From: Halorientalis marina
GTDB lineage: Archaea; Halobacteriota; Halobacteria; Halobacteriales; Haloarculaceae
Direction of reading: 5' to 3'
NCBI RefSeq assembly: GCF_023028345.1
Contig: NZ_CP095487.1
Coordinates: 2,480,001-2,544,000, forward strand
Length of the DNA: 64,000 bases
Part shown: piece after piece, positions 33,202-41,795 of the stretch
Layout of the letters: each line of letters opens with the position of its first letter
How positions within the stretch are numbered: position 1 is the stretch's first letter
The notes under the pieces: generated by a model
What the model saw: only the letters and a program-made list of their open reading frames with translations
Told to the model about the DNA's origin: nothing
Database searches by the model: none
Made by a program: the position numbers and the translations under genes

Positions 33202-33866
33202 TGGTCATCCTCGCTTCGAAAGTGTACGTCGAGGGCGACGCCCGCGACCGTACACTCGACGGCCTCCGGTCGATGGTCGCCGACGACGTGGGCGATCTGG
33301 ACGTTGACTTCCAGATCGGATTGCGCGACGACGGGTTCCCCACCGTCACCGTCGACGGCCCTGACGCGACGGCGGCCCGGAACCTCCTCGAAGAGCGCTG
33401 GGGCGCGATCACGCCGACGTTCGAGGCCGGCGAAACCTACGTCGGGACGCTCGAATCCTGGGACGACGAGGGGTTCGTGCTGGACGCCGGCCAGCGCGTC
33501 CGGATTCCGGCCGCCGAAATCGGGCTGGGACAGGGGACGCCCACGCAGATTCGCCAGCGGTTCGGCCTGGTCCAGCACGTCCCGCTTCGGTTCGTGTGGG
33601 GCGATACGCCGCGGCTTGCCGACGACGAGCGCGACCGCCTCTACGACTGGCGGCGTGGCGAGGGTCGCGTGAACGTCAACAGCGCGACCCGGTCGGAGAT
33701 ACGGGCGACGGTCAACCGCGCCGGCCACGCCGACGACATCGTGACCGTCGAACGGCTCGGTCTGCTGGAGGGGAGCATCGTCTGCAAGGAGGGTACCGAC
33801 CCGCCGGGACTGCTCGCCAGCATCGGCGAGTACCTCCCATCGGAACTGCTCGCAGTCGTTCCCTGA
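33201..33866 (+). CDS. DUF2110 protein coupled to tfe
   Basis: A 221-residue protein whose ATG shares one base with the tfe stop. It opens MVILASKVYVEGDARDRTLD, then has an S1-like barrel (TFEAGETYVGTLESWDDEGF, then VLDAGQRVRIPAAEIGLGQG) and a C-terminal helical part. The family occurs widely next to tfe in haloarchaea, hinting at a link with transcription or RNA, but no function is established. Confidence 0.82.
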   Translation: MVILASKVYVEGDARDRTLDGLRSMVADDVGDLDVDFQIGLRDDGFPTVTVDGPDATAARNLLEERWGAITPTFEAGETYVGTLESWDDEGFVLDAGQRVRIPAAEIGLGQGTPTQIRQRFGLVQHVPLRFVWGDTPRLADDERDRLYDWRRGEGRVNVNSATRSEIRATVNRAGHADDIVTVERLGLLEGSIVCKEGTDPPGLLASIGEYLPSELLAVVP

Positions 33867-33867
33867 G

Positions 33868-34629
33868 ATGAAACGAAGGCACCTCGCCGCCGGCGCGCTG
33901 CTCCTGGTCGTCGCCCTCGCCGGGTGTGGGTCCGTCCTCGGCCCGGGCGACCCCGATCCCGAGAAGATCAACCGTAACGTCACGTACGACTGGGAGACCG
34001 ACCGGAACGTCAGTATCGTGCTGAACGGATCCGAGTACCGGTCGGTCTGGCGCGTCCACAACCAGTCCGAGATCGAGTTCTACGGCCGCGACGCGCTCGG
34101 CACCGAGAGCAACCTCGAACTCGAGGGCGTGAAGTTCCGGTTCCGCAACGGGACGGTGACGAACGTCTCCGCGGACAACATCACCTACCAGCGGAAGCGA
34201 ACGACCGTCGAACTGCCGGCACGCTACGGGCAGATCGCGTTCGCCGAGCCCCGGCAGGGCAAACAGTTCGCGACGCCGACGTTCGTCGACGGCACCTACG
34301 AGGTGACGCTCCCGGAGGGTGCCCGCGTCGGACTGCCGATCCTCTCGCAGGTGCGCCCGCGGGGCTACGAGGCGGCCCGCGAGGACGGCCAGGTCACGCT
34401 CACCTGGGACGACGTCACCTCGCAGTCGCTCTCGATCAGATACTACCTGGCGCGTGACCTGCTGATATTCGGTGGCCTGTTCGCCCTCCTGGTCGTCGCG
34501 GGCGGGGGCGGAGCGCTCTACTACCTCCGGCAGATTCGTGCCCTCGAATCTCGGCGCGAGGAGGTGGGGCTCGACGTCGACACCGACGACGACGAGTTCG
34601 ACGACGGCCCGCCGCCGGGGATGGGCTGA
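33868..34629 (+). CDS. DUF5803-like lipoprotein with C-terminal membrane helix
   Basis: A 253-residue protein with lipoprotein signal MKRRHLAAGALLLVVALAGC. A beta-rich extracellular domain (residues 35-185) follows, then one membrane helix (YYLARDLLIFGGLFALLVV to about 215) and an acidic cytoplasmic tail ending PPPGMG. It follows the DUF2110 gene by one base and completes a three-gene operon with tfe. Function unknown. Confidence 0.78.
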   Translation: MKRRHLAAGALLLVVALAGCGSVLGPGDPDPEKINRNVTYDWETDRNVSIVLNGSEYRSVWRVHNQSEIEFYGRDALGTESNLELEGVKFRFRNGTVTNVSADNITYQRKRTTVELPARYGQIAFAEPRQGKQFATPTFVDGTYEVTLPEGARVGLPILSQVRPRGYEAAREDGQVTLTWDDVTSQSLSIRYYLARDLLIFGGLFALLVVAGGGGALYYLRQIRALESRREEVGLDVDTDDDEFDDGPPPGMG

Positions 34630-34720
34630 GGGGCGACGCAGGACCCCGCAGCGGCTCGTGCGGCTTCGGCGCTCGTAGCGCCCGCAATCACTAACAGCCC
34701 GCGTCCCCTCGAACGGGTCG

Positions 34721-35356
34721 ATGCCCCTGCTGATCGACATCCGGAAACTGCGCGTCATCAACGTCCTGATGGAGAACGGCGCGGGGAACGTCGCGGAGTC
34801 GCTCGAATCGCTCGCCGGCGTCTCCGCGGACGTGGCCGTCAAGAGCCTCTCGATGGTCGATCCGGGGGACATTCCCGACGACATCGGGGACGAGTACCTC
34901 TACTCCGCGAGCGTCCAGCTCACCGAGCCACCCTACGGCTCCTTCATCATGACCTTCGGCCGGGAGACGGCGCGCAACATCGCCGCCCACATGACCGGCA
35001 ACGAGGTCGAGGGCGAGCTCACGCAGTTTCACGAGAGCGCACTCCAGGAGATGTGTAACATCTTCACCTCGGGATTCATCGACGGGATCGCCAACACGCT
35101 CCGTCGGTCCATCGACATGGGAACGCCGGAACTGCAGTCGGGGCGCGGTCGCGACCTGATGACCGAGCACCTCTCGCACATCAGCCACGAGTCGCTGGCA
35201 GTCGTGCTTGACTCCCAGGTGGACGTGTCCGACCCGGATCGCGCCTTCCAGGTCCGCATCTTCCTGATTCCCGACCCCGGTGCCTTCGTCCACCTGCTCG
35301 ACCACCTCGACATGGACGAGGTCCGGACGGCGGAGCCGGAACTGGACGCGTTCTGA
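34721..35356 (+). CDS. CheC-family phosphatase, one active site degenerate
   Basis: A 211-residue CheC homologue. The second active-site motif is intact: Ser106-x3-Glu110-x2-Asn113 (ESALQEMCN) followed 23 residues on by Pro. The first copy, in VLMENGAGNVAESL, has lost the Glu and Asn positions. CheC dephosphorylates CheY-P and binds CheD in chemotaxis to the archaellum. No other che gene is in the window, so it stands alone. Confidence 0.85.
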   Translation: MPLLIDIRKLRVINVLMENGAGNVAESLESLAGVSADVAVKSLSMVDPGDIPDDIGDEYLYSASVQLTEPPYGSFIMTFGRETARNIAAHMTGNEVEGELTQFHESALQEMCNIFTSGFIDGIANTLRRSIDMGTPELQSGRGRDLMTEHLSHISHESLAVVLDSQVDVSDPDRAFQVRIFLIPDPGAFVHLLDHLDMDEVRTAEPELDAF

Positions 35357-35434
35357 CCGGGCGGTCGGCGTGTGGCGACGACCGTCCCGGTCGACAGTTG
35401 TGGGACTTTTAGGCACCGAACGCGTACGGGGGGT

Positions 35435-36127
35435 ATGCGCGTCGCGCTGGTCACGGTCGGGGACGAGTTGCTCTCGGGGGACACGGTCAACACGAACGCC
35501 GCGTGGCTCGGCGAACGCCTGGCCGACCGGGGCGTGACCATCGAGCGGACGACGGTCGTCCCCGACAGGGTCGGGGACATCGCCCGCGTCGTCAACGAGT
35601 ACCGGGCGGACTACGACGCGGTGATCGTCACCGGCGGCCTCGGCCCGACCCACGACGACGTGACGATGGCCGGCGTCGCAGCCGCGTTCGGCCGCGAGCT
35701 TGTCCGGAGCGAAGCCGTCCTCGAGTGGCTCGAATCCGAAGGGGGATACGCCCGCGAGGACCTCACCGAGGGGACCGCACACATCCCGGAGGGCGCGGAC
35801 CCGCTACACAACGAGGCGGGCGTCGCTCCCGGCTGTGTGCTGGACTCGGTGTACGTCCTCCCCGGCGTTCCCGACGAGATGAAGGCGATGTTCGAGGGAA
35901 TCGCGGACCGGTTCGAGGGGACCAGACGGTACACGGAGACGGTCGCGGTCGACGAACCGGAGAGCGCGATGCTCGACCGACTGCGGGACCTGCGCGAGGA
36001 GTTCGGCGTCAAGGTGGGGAGCTATCCCGGCGAGACCGTCCGAATCAAGGTAGAGGGGACCGACGAGTCGGTCGTCGCGGACGCGGCGGCGTGGCTCCGG
36101 GAACGAGTCGAAGCGCCCGAAGAGTGA
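35435..36127 (+). CDS. CinA/MoaB-like molybdopterin-binding domain protein
   Basis: A 230-residue protein: MRVALVTVGDELLSGDTVNT, then IVTGGLGPTHDDVTMAGVAA and VYVLPGVPDEMKAMF. These are the motifs of the MoCF-binding domain of CinA. The C-terminal nicotinamide deamidase domain of full CinA is absent. In CinA this domain is linked to ADP-ribose hydrolysis; archaeal stand-alone forms are uncharacterised. Confidence 0.87.
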   Translation: MRVALVTVGDELLSGDTVNTNAAWLGERLADRGVTIERTTVVPDRVGDIARVVNEYRADYDAVIVTGGLGPTHDDVTMAGVAAAFGRELVRSEAVLEWLESEGGYAREDLTEGTAHIPEGADPLHNEAGVAPGCVLDSVYVLPGVPDEMKAMFEGIADRFEGTRRYTETVAVDEPESAMLDRLRDLREEFGVKVGSYPGETVRIKVEGTDESVVADAAAWLRERVEAPEE

Positions 36128-36131
36128 CGCT

Positions 36132-36272
36132 TCAGCGGTAGAAGTAGGCGATCCAGGCGGCGACGAGGATCAGGCTGACCAGCCCGATCAGCGCGCCGGC
36201 GTTGTTGATGACGCCCGTCTGCACACCTGCACCGGTCGCGTTGCCCGCTGCCTCGGCGAGTACGACGCTCAT
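36132..36272 (-). CDS. 46-residue membrane protein
   Basis: A short protein MSVVLAEAAGNATGAGVQTG, then one membrane helix ALIGLVSLILVAAWIAYF and a terminal YR. It lies between convergent and divergent neighbours, 4 bases from the stop of the CinA-like gene. Helix and length are like small subunits of respiratory complexes, but there is no supporting neighbour. Confidence 0.6.
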   Translation of the reverse strand: MSVVLAEAAGNATGAGVQTGVINNAGALIGLVSLILVAAWIAYFYR

Positions 36273-36392
36273 ACACCGGCGTTCCCCCCGCTGTGGCATA
36301 AGCGTCCCGGACTGCGCTCGCGAGCGCTCCGCCGGTCCCGCCACACGGCGGTCCCGGACGGCTTTTGAGTGTGCCGCGAGTACCACCGACCA

Positions 36393-37460
36393 ATGCGAAC
36401 GGTCGGGGTCGTCGTCAATCCAATCGCCGGGATGGGCGGTCGCGTCGGACTCAAAGGTACCGACGGGAAAGTCGAGGAGGCCCGCGCCCGCGGTGCGGAA
36501 CCGCGAGCGCCCGAGCGGGCAGTGACAGCGCTTCGGCGCGTCCACGAACTCGCGCCCGAAACCGGAGTTCTCGCGTACGGCGGCCGGATGGGTGCCGAGG
36601 AGGCACGCGAGGCGGGGTTCGAGCCGACGGTCGTCGGCGGCCCCGACAGCGGCGAGACGACGGCTGCGGACACGCGCGCGGCGGTTCGTGCGTTCGTCGA
36701 CCGCGGCGTGGACGTGATCCTCTTCGTCGGCGGGGACGGAACGGCCGTTGACGTGACCGAGACGCTCGACGAACTCGACGACGAAACGCCCGTCATCGGC
36801 GTCCCCGCGGGCGTGAAGGTCTACTCGGAAGTGTTCGGCGTCACGCCGCGGGCCGCGGGCGGCATCGCAGTGCGGTTCGAGGAGACCGAACGCGCCGAGG
36901 TCAACGACATCGACGAGGACCAGTACCGCGAGGGGGAGGTCCACACCGAACTCCGGGGGGTCGTGAACGTCCCCGTGGCCGACGAACGCCAGTCGAGCAA
37001 GCAGTTGGGCGGGGGCACCGTCGAGAGCCTCGCGGAGGGCGTCGCCCGCGAGGCCCGTGACGGTGTGACGTACGTCCTCGGGCCGGGGAGCACCGTCGGG
37101 GCGGTCAAGGAGGCGCTGGGCTTTTCGGGGACCGCGCTGGGCGTCGACGTGTGGCGCGACGGCGAGGTCCTGGTCGCGGACGCAGCGGAATCGGACATCC
37201 TGGCGGCGCTCGGCGACGAGAACGTCATCGTCGTCTCGCCCATCGGCGGCCAGGGGTTCGTCTTCGGCCGCGGGAACCAGCAGCTCTCCCCGGCGGTCGT
37301 TCGCCAGTGCGAGGTCGAGGTCGTGGCCTCGAAGCGGAAGCTCGACGACCTGGGGACGCTCCGGGTCGATACAGGCGACCCCGACCTGGACGAGGAACTG
37401 CGTGGCTGGCTCCAGGTACGGGTCGGCCGCTACGAGCGCCGACTGATGAAAGTGGTCTGA
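36393..37460 (+). CDS. ATP-NAD kinase family protein
   Basis: A 355-residue protein. VGVVVNPIAGMGGRVGLKGT at the start and VDVILFVGGDGTAVDVTET carry the GGDGT motif of NAD and diacylglycerol kinase folds. The C-terminal part includes VTYVLGPGSTVGAVKEAL and ENVIVVSPIGGQGFVFGRGN. It belongs to the long COG3199-like branch. It is expected to phosphorylate NAD or a related small molecule; a more degenerate paralogue is at 50589. Confidence 0.85.
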   Translation: MRTVGVVVNPIAGMGGRVGLKGTDGKVEEARARGAEPRAPERAVTALRRVHELAPETGVLAYGGRMGAEEAREAGFEPTVVGGPDSGETTAADTRAAVRAFVDRGVDVILFVGGDGTAVDVTETLDELDDETPVIGVPAGVKVYSEVFGVTPRAAGGIAVRFEETERAEVNDIDEDQYREGEVHTELRGVVNVPVADERQSSKQLGGGTVESLAEGVAREARDGVTYVLGPGSTVGAVKEALGFSGTALGVDVWRDGEVLVADAAESDILAALGDENVIVVSPIGGQGFVFGRGNQQLSPAVVRQCEVEVVASKRKLDDLGTLRVDTGDPDLDEELRGWLQVRVGRYERRLMKVV

Positions 37461-37504
37461 GGGGCTGGGACGTGACCGGGGGACCGGCCGCGTGGGGCGG
37501 TTAT

Positions 37505-37587
37505 CTGACGAACGTGGTATAATATTCTCACGCAAGTTATATGGTGTATAGACAGGATTAAGGGAGCGCGAGTCTGAAAAAGGGCAT
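37505..37587 (+). promoter_or_regulatory. AT-rich promoter region of the AbrB-PhoU gene
   Basis: In a GC-rich background, 37515-37560 holds GTATAATATTCTC, GTTATATGGTG and AGGATTAAGGG in close series, giving several possible TATA elements before the ATG at 37588. Multiple boxes would fit a regulated promoter, as expected for a phosphate-responsive gene. Confidence 0.4.
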
Positions 37588-38622
37588 ATGGAAACCCGGA
37601 AGGTGCAACGACTCGGTCCGTCGACGCTCGCGATGACCCTTCCCGCGGAGTGGGCCTCCGAGCACAACGTCGAGAAAGGAGACGAAGTGTCGCTACGGAT
37701 CGGCGGCAAAGGGACGCTGACGGTGATGCCCGAATCGGTACAGACCGAAGAGTCCGAAGCGATCATCTACGCGGAGGACCTCGATGCGGCTTCGGTCGAG
37801 CGCGCCATCGTCGCACAGTACGTCCTCGGCCGGCGCATTATCCACGTCGAGGCCGGCGAGGACGGGACGCTCAAGAGCGAACACATCAACGCCGTCTACA
37901 ACGCGGAGACGCAGTTGATGGGTCTGGGGGTCATCGAGGAGACGCCCGAGCGCATCGCCATCCGCTGTTCGGTCGACCCCGAGGACTTCACGCTCGACAA
38001 CCTGCTCGAACGCCTCGAATCGACCGGGTCGACGATGCGCAACGAGGCCGTGAAGGCGCTGGCCCACGGCAATCCCGACCTCGCACAGCGCGCACTCAAC
38101 CGGGAGCGACAGGCCAACAAGATATTCGTTCTCCTCCTGCGACTGATCTTCACCGCCTACCAGAACCCGAACCTCGCGCGGGCCGTCGGACTGGACAACG
38201 GCTTCCCGCTCATCGGCTACCGCTCCATCGCGAAGAACCTCGAACTGACCGCCGACAACGCCGAGGACATCGCCGAGATCGTCCTCGAAACCGAGGGCCA
38301 CACCCTGAACGTGGAGTCCTCGACGATGCGGCGCATCCGCGAGTTCACGGACCAGGTCAACGAGATCACCGAGATGGCGGTCGAAGCGGCGGTCGAGCGG
38401 GACTACGACACCGCCATCGCCGTCCGCGAGAAGTTCGCGGAGATCGGCGACACCGAACAGGAGATCCTCAGCGACCTCCCCGAGATGGAAAACGAGGAAC
38501 TGCTCCGTGTCCGCGAGGTACTGGTCAGCCTCCAGCAGACCGCACAGTACGCGGTCCGCAACGCCGAGATCGCGACGAACCTCGCGCTCAACGAGGAGTC
38601 CGTCCACACGGAGATCCAGTAG
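37588..38622 (+). CDS. AbrB-PhoU fusion, phosphate-signalling regulator
   Basis: A 344-residue protein. Residues 1-48 are a SpoVT-AbrB DNA-binding domain (METRKVQRLGPSTLAMTLPA, then WASEHNVEKGDEVSLRI). Residues about 120-335 form a PhoU helical bundle with metal-type acidic runs such as NLELTADNAEDIAEIVLETE. In haloarchaea such fusions are thought to link phosphate transporter state to transcription. No pst genes are within the window. Confidence 0.85.
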   Translation: METRKVQRLGPSTLAMTLPAEWASEHNVEKGDEVSLRIGGKGTLTVMPESVQTEESEAIIYAEDLDAASVERAIVAQYVLGRRIIHVEAGEDGTLKSEHINAVYNAETQLMGLGVIEETPERIAIRCSVDPEDFTLDNLLERLESTGSTMRNEAVKALAHGNPDLAQRALNRERQANKIFVLLLRLIFTAYQNPNLARAVGLDNGFPLIGYRSIAKNLELTADNAEDIAEIVLETEGHTLNVESSTMRRIREFTDQVNEITEMAVEAAVERDYDTAIAVREKFAEIGDTEQEILSDLPEMENEELLRVREVLVSLQQTAQYAVRNAEIATNLALNEESVHTEIQ

Positions 38623-38700
38623 CTCACGGAGACAGCGGCACTGCGCCGGGCGAGCGGCCATCGCCGCGGCGCGAGAACTGCGGTACCGGTCGGACCCGGG

Positions 38701-39138
38701 TCAGTCGGCAGCGGCCGGGTCCACGTCCCCCTCGGCGCCCGCGCCGCCGTCGGTCTTTTCGACCGTGAGCGGGTTGCGGCGCGCGATGGTACAGTCGAAG
38801 GCCGGATGTTCCGCGAAGTGCCGGACGAGCATGTGCCGGCGCGAACCGGTGATCCCCGTCCGACTGACCTCGTCCGCGGTGAACTCATCCGGGAGGCGCT
38901 CGAACAGGCGTTGCACCTGCTCGAAGTCGTCGAACACCTTGGTGTTTCCCGCCGAGTCGGCACTGCGGCGTGAGACGACGTACTTGCCGTCTTCACGGTG
39001 CTCCCCGGCCGTGTGCAGGAACTCGCGCTTGTGGGTCATCGCGTCGCCCAGCGCGTCCTGCAGGTCACGTGCCTGCTCGCGGGACAGCGATACCGTCCGT
39101 CCGTCGATTGTTACTTCGATCGATTCTCCGTTCGTCAT
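38701..39138 (-). CDS. Haloarchaeal hypothetical, DUF7528-like
   Basis: A 145-residue acidic/basic protein from the ATG at 39138 (MTNGESIEVTIDGRTVSLSR). It contains helices (REQARDLQDALGDAMTHKRE), a strand GKYVVSRRSAD, and a helical pair FERLPDEFTADEVSRTGITG followed by RRHMLVRHFAEHPAF, similar to a small winged helix. The tail is disordered. Function unknown. Confidence 0.65.
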   Translation of the reverse strand: MTNGESIEVTIDGRTVSLSREQARDLQDALGDAMTHKREFLHTAGEHREDGKYVVSRRSADSAGNTKVFDDFEQVQRLFERLPDEFTADEVSRTGITGSRRHMLVRHFAEHPAFDCTIARRNPLTVEKTDGGAGAEGDVDPAAAD

Positions 39139-39343
39139 TACCCTCACCCCAGATGCGTTGTTGTTGTTCCCCTCAGAGGGGAAGAACGCGATCAGGAGCG
39201 CGACCACTCCGTGTCATGCAACCCCACGTTCCGGACCCCGCACTTTAACCCTACTTCCGGACTGAGAGGGTGCTTTAAGTCAGGGCAGAAATTGCCGGTG
39301 TTCGATCCACCCTGCCGGTCGACGAAACGAAGTCGTCCGGCAA

Positions 39344-39657
39344 TCATCCGATGAGGCCGGCGTCGTCGGTCCGGGTCGGTCGGTCCGGGCCGAGCGGCCC
39401 GTCGGTTGGGGTGTCGGTGGGCGTCGGGGTGGGCACCGGGATGGGCGTCGGCGTCCCGGTCGTCGAATCGCGCTCGTCGGTCGTGGTCCCGTCCGGGGTT
39501 TCCGCATCACCGGTTCCGTGTCCCCATCGCCGGAACCGTCAACGGAGGCGTTCGCCTCGTTTTCTGTACCGAAGACATCCGTCTCGACGCGCTCCTCGTA
39601 ATCGAGGGATTCGACGGGGAGTTCGATCTCGCCGACGGTCCGGTCGGTTCGAATGAA
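39344..39657 (-). pseudogene. C-terminal remnant of an exported Thr/Pro-rich protein, frameshifted
   Basis: On the minus strand one frame (from about 39654) reads RTDRTVGEIELPVESLDYEE, then RVETDVFGTENEANASVDGS and GDGDTEPV, without any start codon and with a TAG at 39658-39660. A neighbouring frame then carries DAETPDGTTTDERDSTTGTP, TPIPVPTPTPTDTPTDG and an end GLIG with TGA at 39344. The two pieces join into one natural protein end (beta domain plus Pro/Thr linker) if one indel near 39505 is corrected. The N-terminus is gone. The rest of the gap (39139-39343) holds no gene. Confidence 0.65.
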
Positions 39658-39687
39658 CTAAGTAGGCAGTGTGGATAGCGTGGGCCA

Positions 39688-39873
39688 ATGGCAGACACCG
39701 CTTCGTGGACGGACAAGTCGCTCGGTCTCGGGTTGCTGTTCGGGCTCCTCGGCGTCGCGGGCGCGGTCGTCATGTACGTCGCCGCGGCCGACCAGTTGAC
39801 CGCGGGCTGGGGTTTCGCCCTCGCCATGCTGTTCGGCGGGCTCTCGGTCGCGGCCATCCACGCCTTTTCGTGA
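39688..39873 (+). CDS. Small two-helix membrane protein, DUF7525-like
   Basis: A 61-residue protein with helices LGLGLLFGLLGVAGAVVMYV and WGFALAMLFGGLSVAAIHAF joined by a short AADQLTAG turn. The pattern fits a conserved haloarchaeal micro-family (DUF7525 from memory). Function unknown. Confidence 0.7.
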   Translation: MADTASWTDKSLGLGLLFGLLGVAGAVVMYVAAADQLTAGWGFALAMLFGGLSVAAIHAFS

Positions 39874-39967
39874 TCGGCCACCGACCGCCGCGGGGGACCG
39901 ACGGACAGTCGAGTCGTTAGATTTGCCATAAACGAACCGTTTTAACTTCGGACCACCTATGACAACT

Positions 39968-40192
39968 ATGGCCGATTTCAGTGAAGAGGAGGAGCGGATT
40001 CTCGACCACCTCCGGGACCAGGTCGCCGGGGACGAGGCGTACGTCCGCGCGCGAAATATCGCCGAACAGATCGGGCTCTCGGCAAAACAGGTCGGCGCCC
40101 GCCTGCCCCGACTGGCCGAGAAATCCGACGACGTCGAGATCGAGAAGTGGGGCCGCGCCCGGTCGACGACCTGGCGCGTGACGCGCAGTTGA
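39968..40192 (+). CDS. Small winged-helix protein, DUF7123-like
   Basis: A 74-residue protein from the ATG at 39968, preferred over 39959 because TTTTAAC at about 39938 lies about 27 bases upstream. FSEEEERILDHLRDQVAGDE, then NIAEQIGLSAKQVGARLPRL, is a winged helix, ending GRARSTTWRVTRS. It is a likely DNA-binding regulator found across haloarchaea; targets unknown. Confidence 0.75.
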   Translation: MADFSEEEERILDHLRDQVAGDEAYVRARNIAEQIGLSAKQVGARLPRLAEKSDDVEIEKWGRARSTTWRVTRS

Positions 40193-40255
40193 CGCGCGCT
40201 GCGCGCGTCGAACCGAGCCGGACGCTTTTTTGATGCGGGTCACGAAGGGGTAGAT

Positions 40256-40687
40256 ATGACAGTCCGGGTCGAGCGGACGTTCGAGTTGCCGGCCGAGCCC
40301 GACCGCGTGTGGGCGTTCATCGCGGACCCGGAGAAACGAGCCCGCCCCATCAGCGTCGTGGACGACTTCGAACAACACGACGAGCACTCTGCCACCTGGT
40401 TCGTCAAGCTCCCCATCCCCGTCATCAACCGCCACGTCAAGGTCGAGACCGAGGACATCGAGTTCGAGCCGCCGACCCACGTGAAGTTCGTCGGGAAGTC
40501 CAAGGTGATGCGCGTCGTCGGCGAGCACACCCTCGAAGCCGTCGACGGCGGGACGCGCGTGACCAACAGTTTCGTCGTCGACGGCAAGCTCCCGGGCGTC
40601 GAGCGGTTCTTCAAGCGCAACATGGACGCCGAACTCAAGAACGTCGAGAACGCGATGCTCGAAGACCTCGGCCTCGAAGCCCGATGA
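40256..40687 (+). CDS. SRPBCC-family lipid-binding-fold protein
   Basis: A 143-residue START-like protein. It opens TVRVERTFELPAEPDRVWAF, with IADPEKRARP, a central beta sheet and a final helix KRNMDAELKNVENAMLEDLG. The fold binds hydrophobic ligands. Its stop overlaps the start of the nitrilase-family gene by four bases (ATGA), so the two may act together on one metabolite. Confidence 0.85.
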   Translation: MTVRVERTFELPAEPDRVWAFIADPEKRARPISVVDDFEQHDEHSATWFVKLPIPVINRHVKVETEDIEFEPPTHVKFVGKSKVMRVVGEHTLEAVDGGTRVTNSFVVDGKLPGVERFFKRNMDAELKNVENAMLEDLGLEAR

Positions 40688-41496
40688 AGCTCGCGCTCGC
40701 ACAGCTCTCGATTGCGCCCGCCGACGTGGAGGCGAACGTCGACCGGGCAGTCGACGCCATCACCCGAGCCGCCGCGGATGGCGCCGACCTCGTTGCCCTC
40801 CCCGAGTTGTTCACGGTCGGCTACTTCGCGTTCGACGCCTACGCCCGGACCGCAGAGCCGCTCGGCGGGCCGACGCTCCGCCGGATCGCGGATGCGGCCG
40901 CCGAGCACGGCGTCGCCGTCGTCGCCGGGAGCATCGTCGAGGACCTCGACGCCACGGCCACGGAGACGGACACGGACGTGCCGGCAGAGGGGGGACTCGC
41001 CAACACGAGCGTCGTCTTCGGCCCGAGCGGCGACCGGTTGGCGGTGTACCGGAAGCGACACCTGTTCGGCTACGACTCCGCCGAAGCGGAGCTACTGACG
41101 CCCGGGGACTCACCCGGCCTTTTCGAGTTCGGGGGGTTCACCGTGGGGGTGACGACCTGTTACGACCTGCGGTTCCCCGAGCAGTACCGGCGGCTGGTCG
41201 ATGCGGGCGCGACCCTCGTGGTCGTGCCGAGCGCCTGGCCGTACCCGCGAGTCGAACACTGGACCCTGCTCCCGCGTGCGCGGGCCGTGGAGAACCAGTG
41301 TTACGTCGCGACGGTCAACGGGAGCGGGGCGTTCGACGAAGCGACGTTGCTCGGGCGGTCGACGGCCTACGACCCGTGGGGGACGGTCCTGGCGAGTTCC
41401 GGCGACGATCCGGCGCTGGTCACCGCGACGGCCGACCCCGAGCGCGTGACCGAAGTGCGGGAGACGTTCCCCGCGCTGGCGGACAGACGCTCGTAG
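40684..41496 (+). CDS. Carbon-nitrogen hydrolase (nitrilase superfamily)
   Basis: A 270-residue amidase with the catalytic triad Glu41 (ALPELF), Lys124 (YRKRHLF) and Cys159 (TTCYDLRFPE), the order expected of the superfamily. C-terminal residues (ARAVENQCYVATVNGSG and RSTAYDPWGTVLA) resemble the omega-amidase/Nit2 branch. It hydrolyses a small amide, probably an omega-keto amide; the exact substrate is not fixed. Cotranscribed with the SRPBCC gene. Confidence 0.9.
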   Translation: MKLALAQLSIAPADVEANVDRAVDAITRAAADGADLVALPELFTVGYFAFDAYARTAEPLGGPTLRRIADAAAEHGVAVVAGSIVEDLDATATETDTDVPAEGGLANTSVVFGPSGDRLAVYRKRHLFGYDSAEAELLTPGDSPGLFEFGGFTVGVTTCYDLRFPEQYRRLVDAGATLVVVPSAWPYPRVEHWTLLPRARAVENQCYVATVNGSGAFDEATLLGRSTAYDPWGTVLASSGDDPALVTATADPERVTEVRETFPALADRRS

Positions 41497-41637
41497 AACC
41501 CGAATGTTCCGACCGAACCTTTCTTGAGTCGGCGTCCGCAATAGGGTGATGCCGGCACAGGCGCTTTTCACGTCGCAGCCGGCACATCAGGACGCACCCG
41601 CCTCGCTGCTCGGCCACCGCCGTCGCTCGCCCGAGGA

Positions 41638-41699
41638 GGCTGTCCGGACAGCCACCTCCGGCCCGTCGGTGCCGTGAGGAACGTCGGCTCACGGCACCG
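41638..41699. repeat. Two strong inverted repeats in gene-free gap
   Basis: A perfect 16-base palindrome GGCTGTCCGGACAGCC lies at 41638-41653. Next, CGGTGCCGTGAG (41667-41678) pairs with CTCACGGCACCG (41688-41699), a perfect 12-base stem with a 9-base loop. The gap 41497-41795 has no convincing gene. They may end the nitrilase transcript or bind a protein. Confidence 0.65.
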
Positions 41700-41795
41700 C
41701 ATACTCCCACTCGCTACTGCTTCCAGTCCCGACCGCCGTCTCCATCACACGGTGAACGGTCGATTTCGTACCGCAGTGGCACGAACCAACATCGT

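Noticed and set aside
36273-37766. A 500-codon minus-strand frame over the NAD kinase-like gene
   Set aside because: Only the 46-residue end is plausible. The remainder is antisense to a well-supported gene.
41549-41677. A 42-codon frame MPAQALFTSQPAHQDAP
   Set aside because: Low-complexity composition, overlaps the strong palindromes, no promoter or family.
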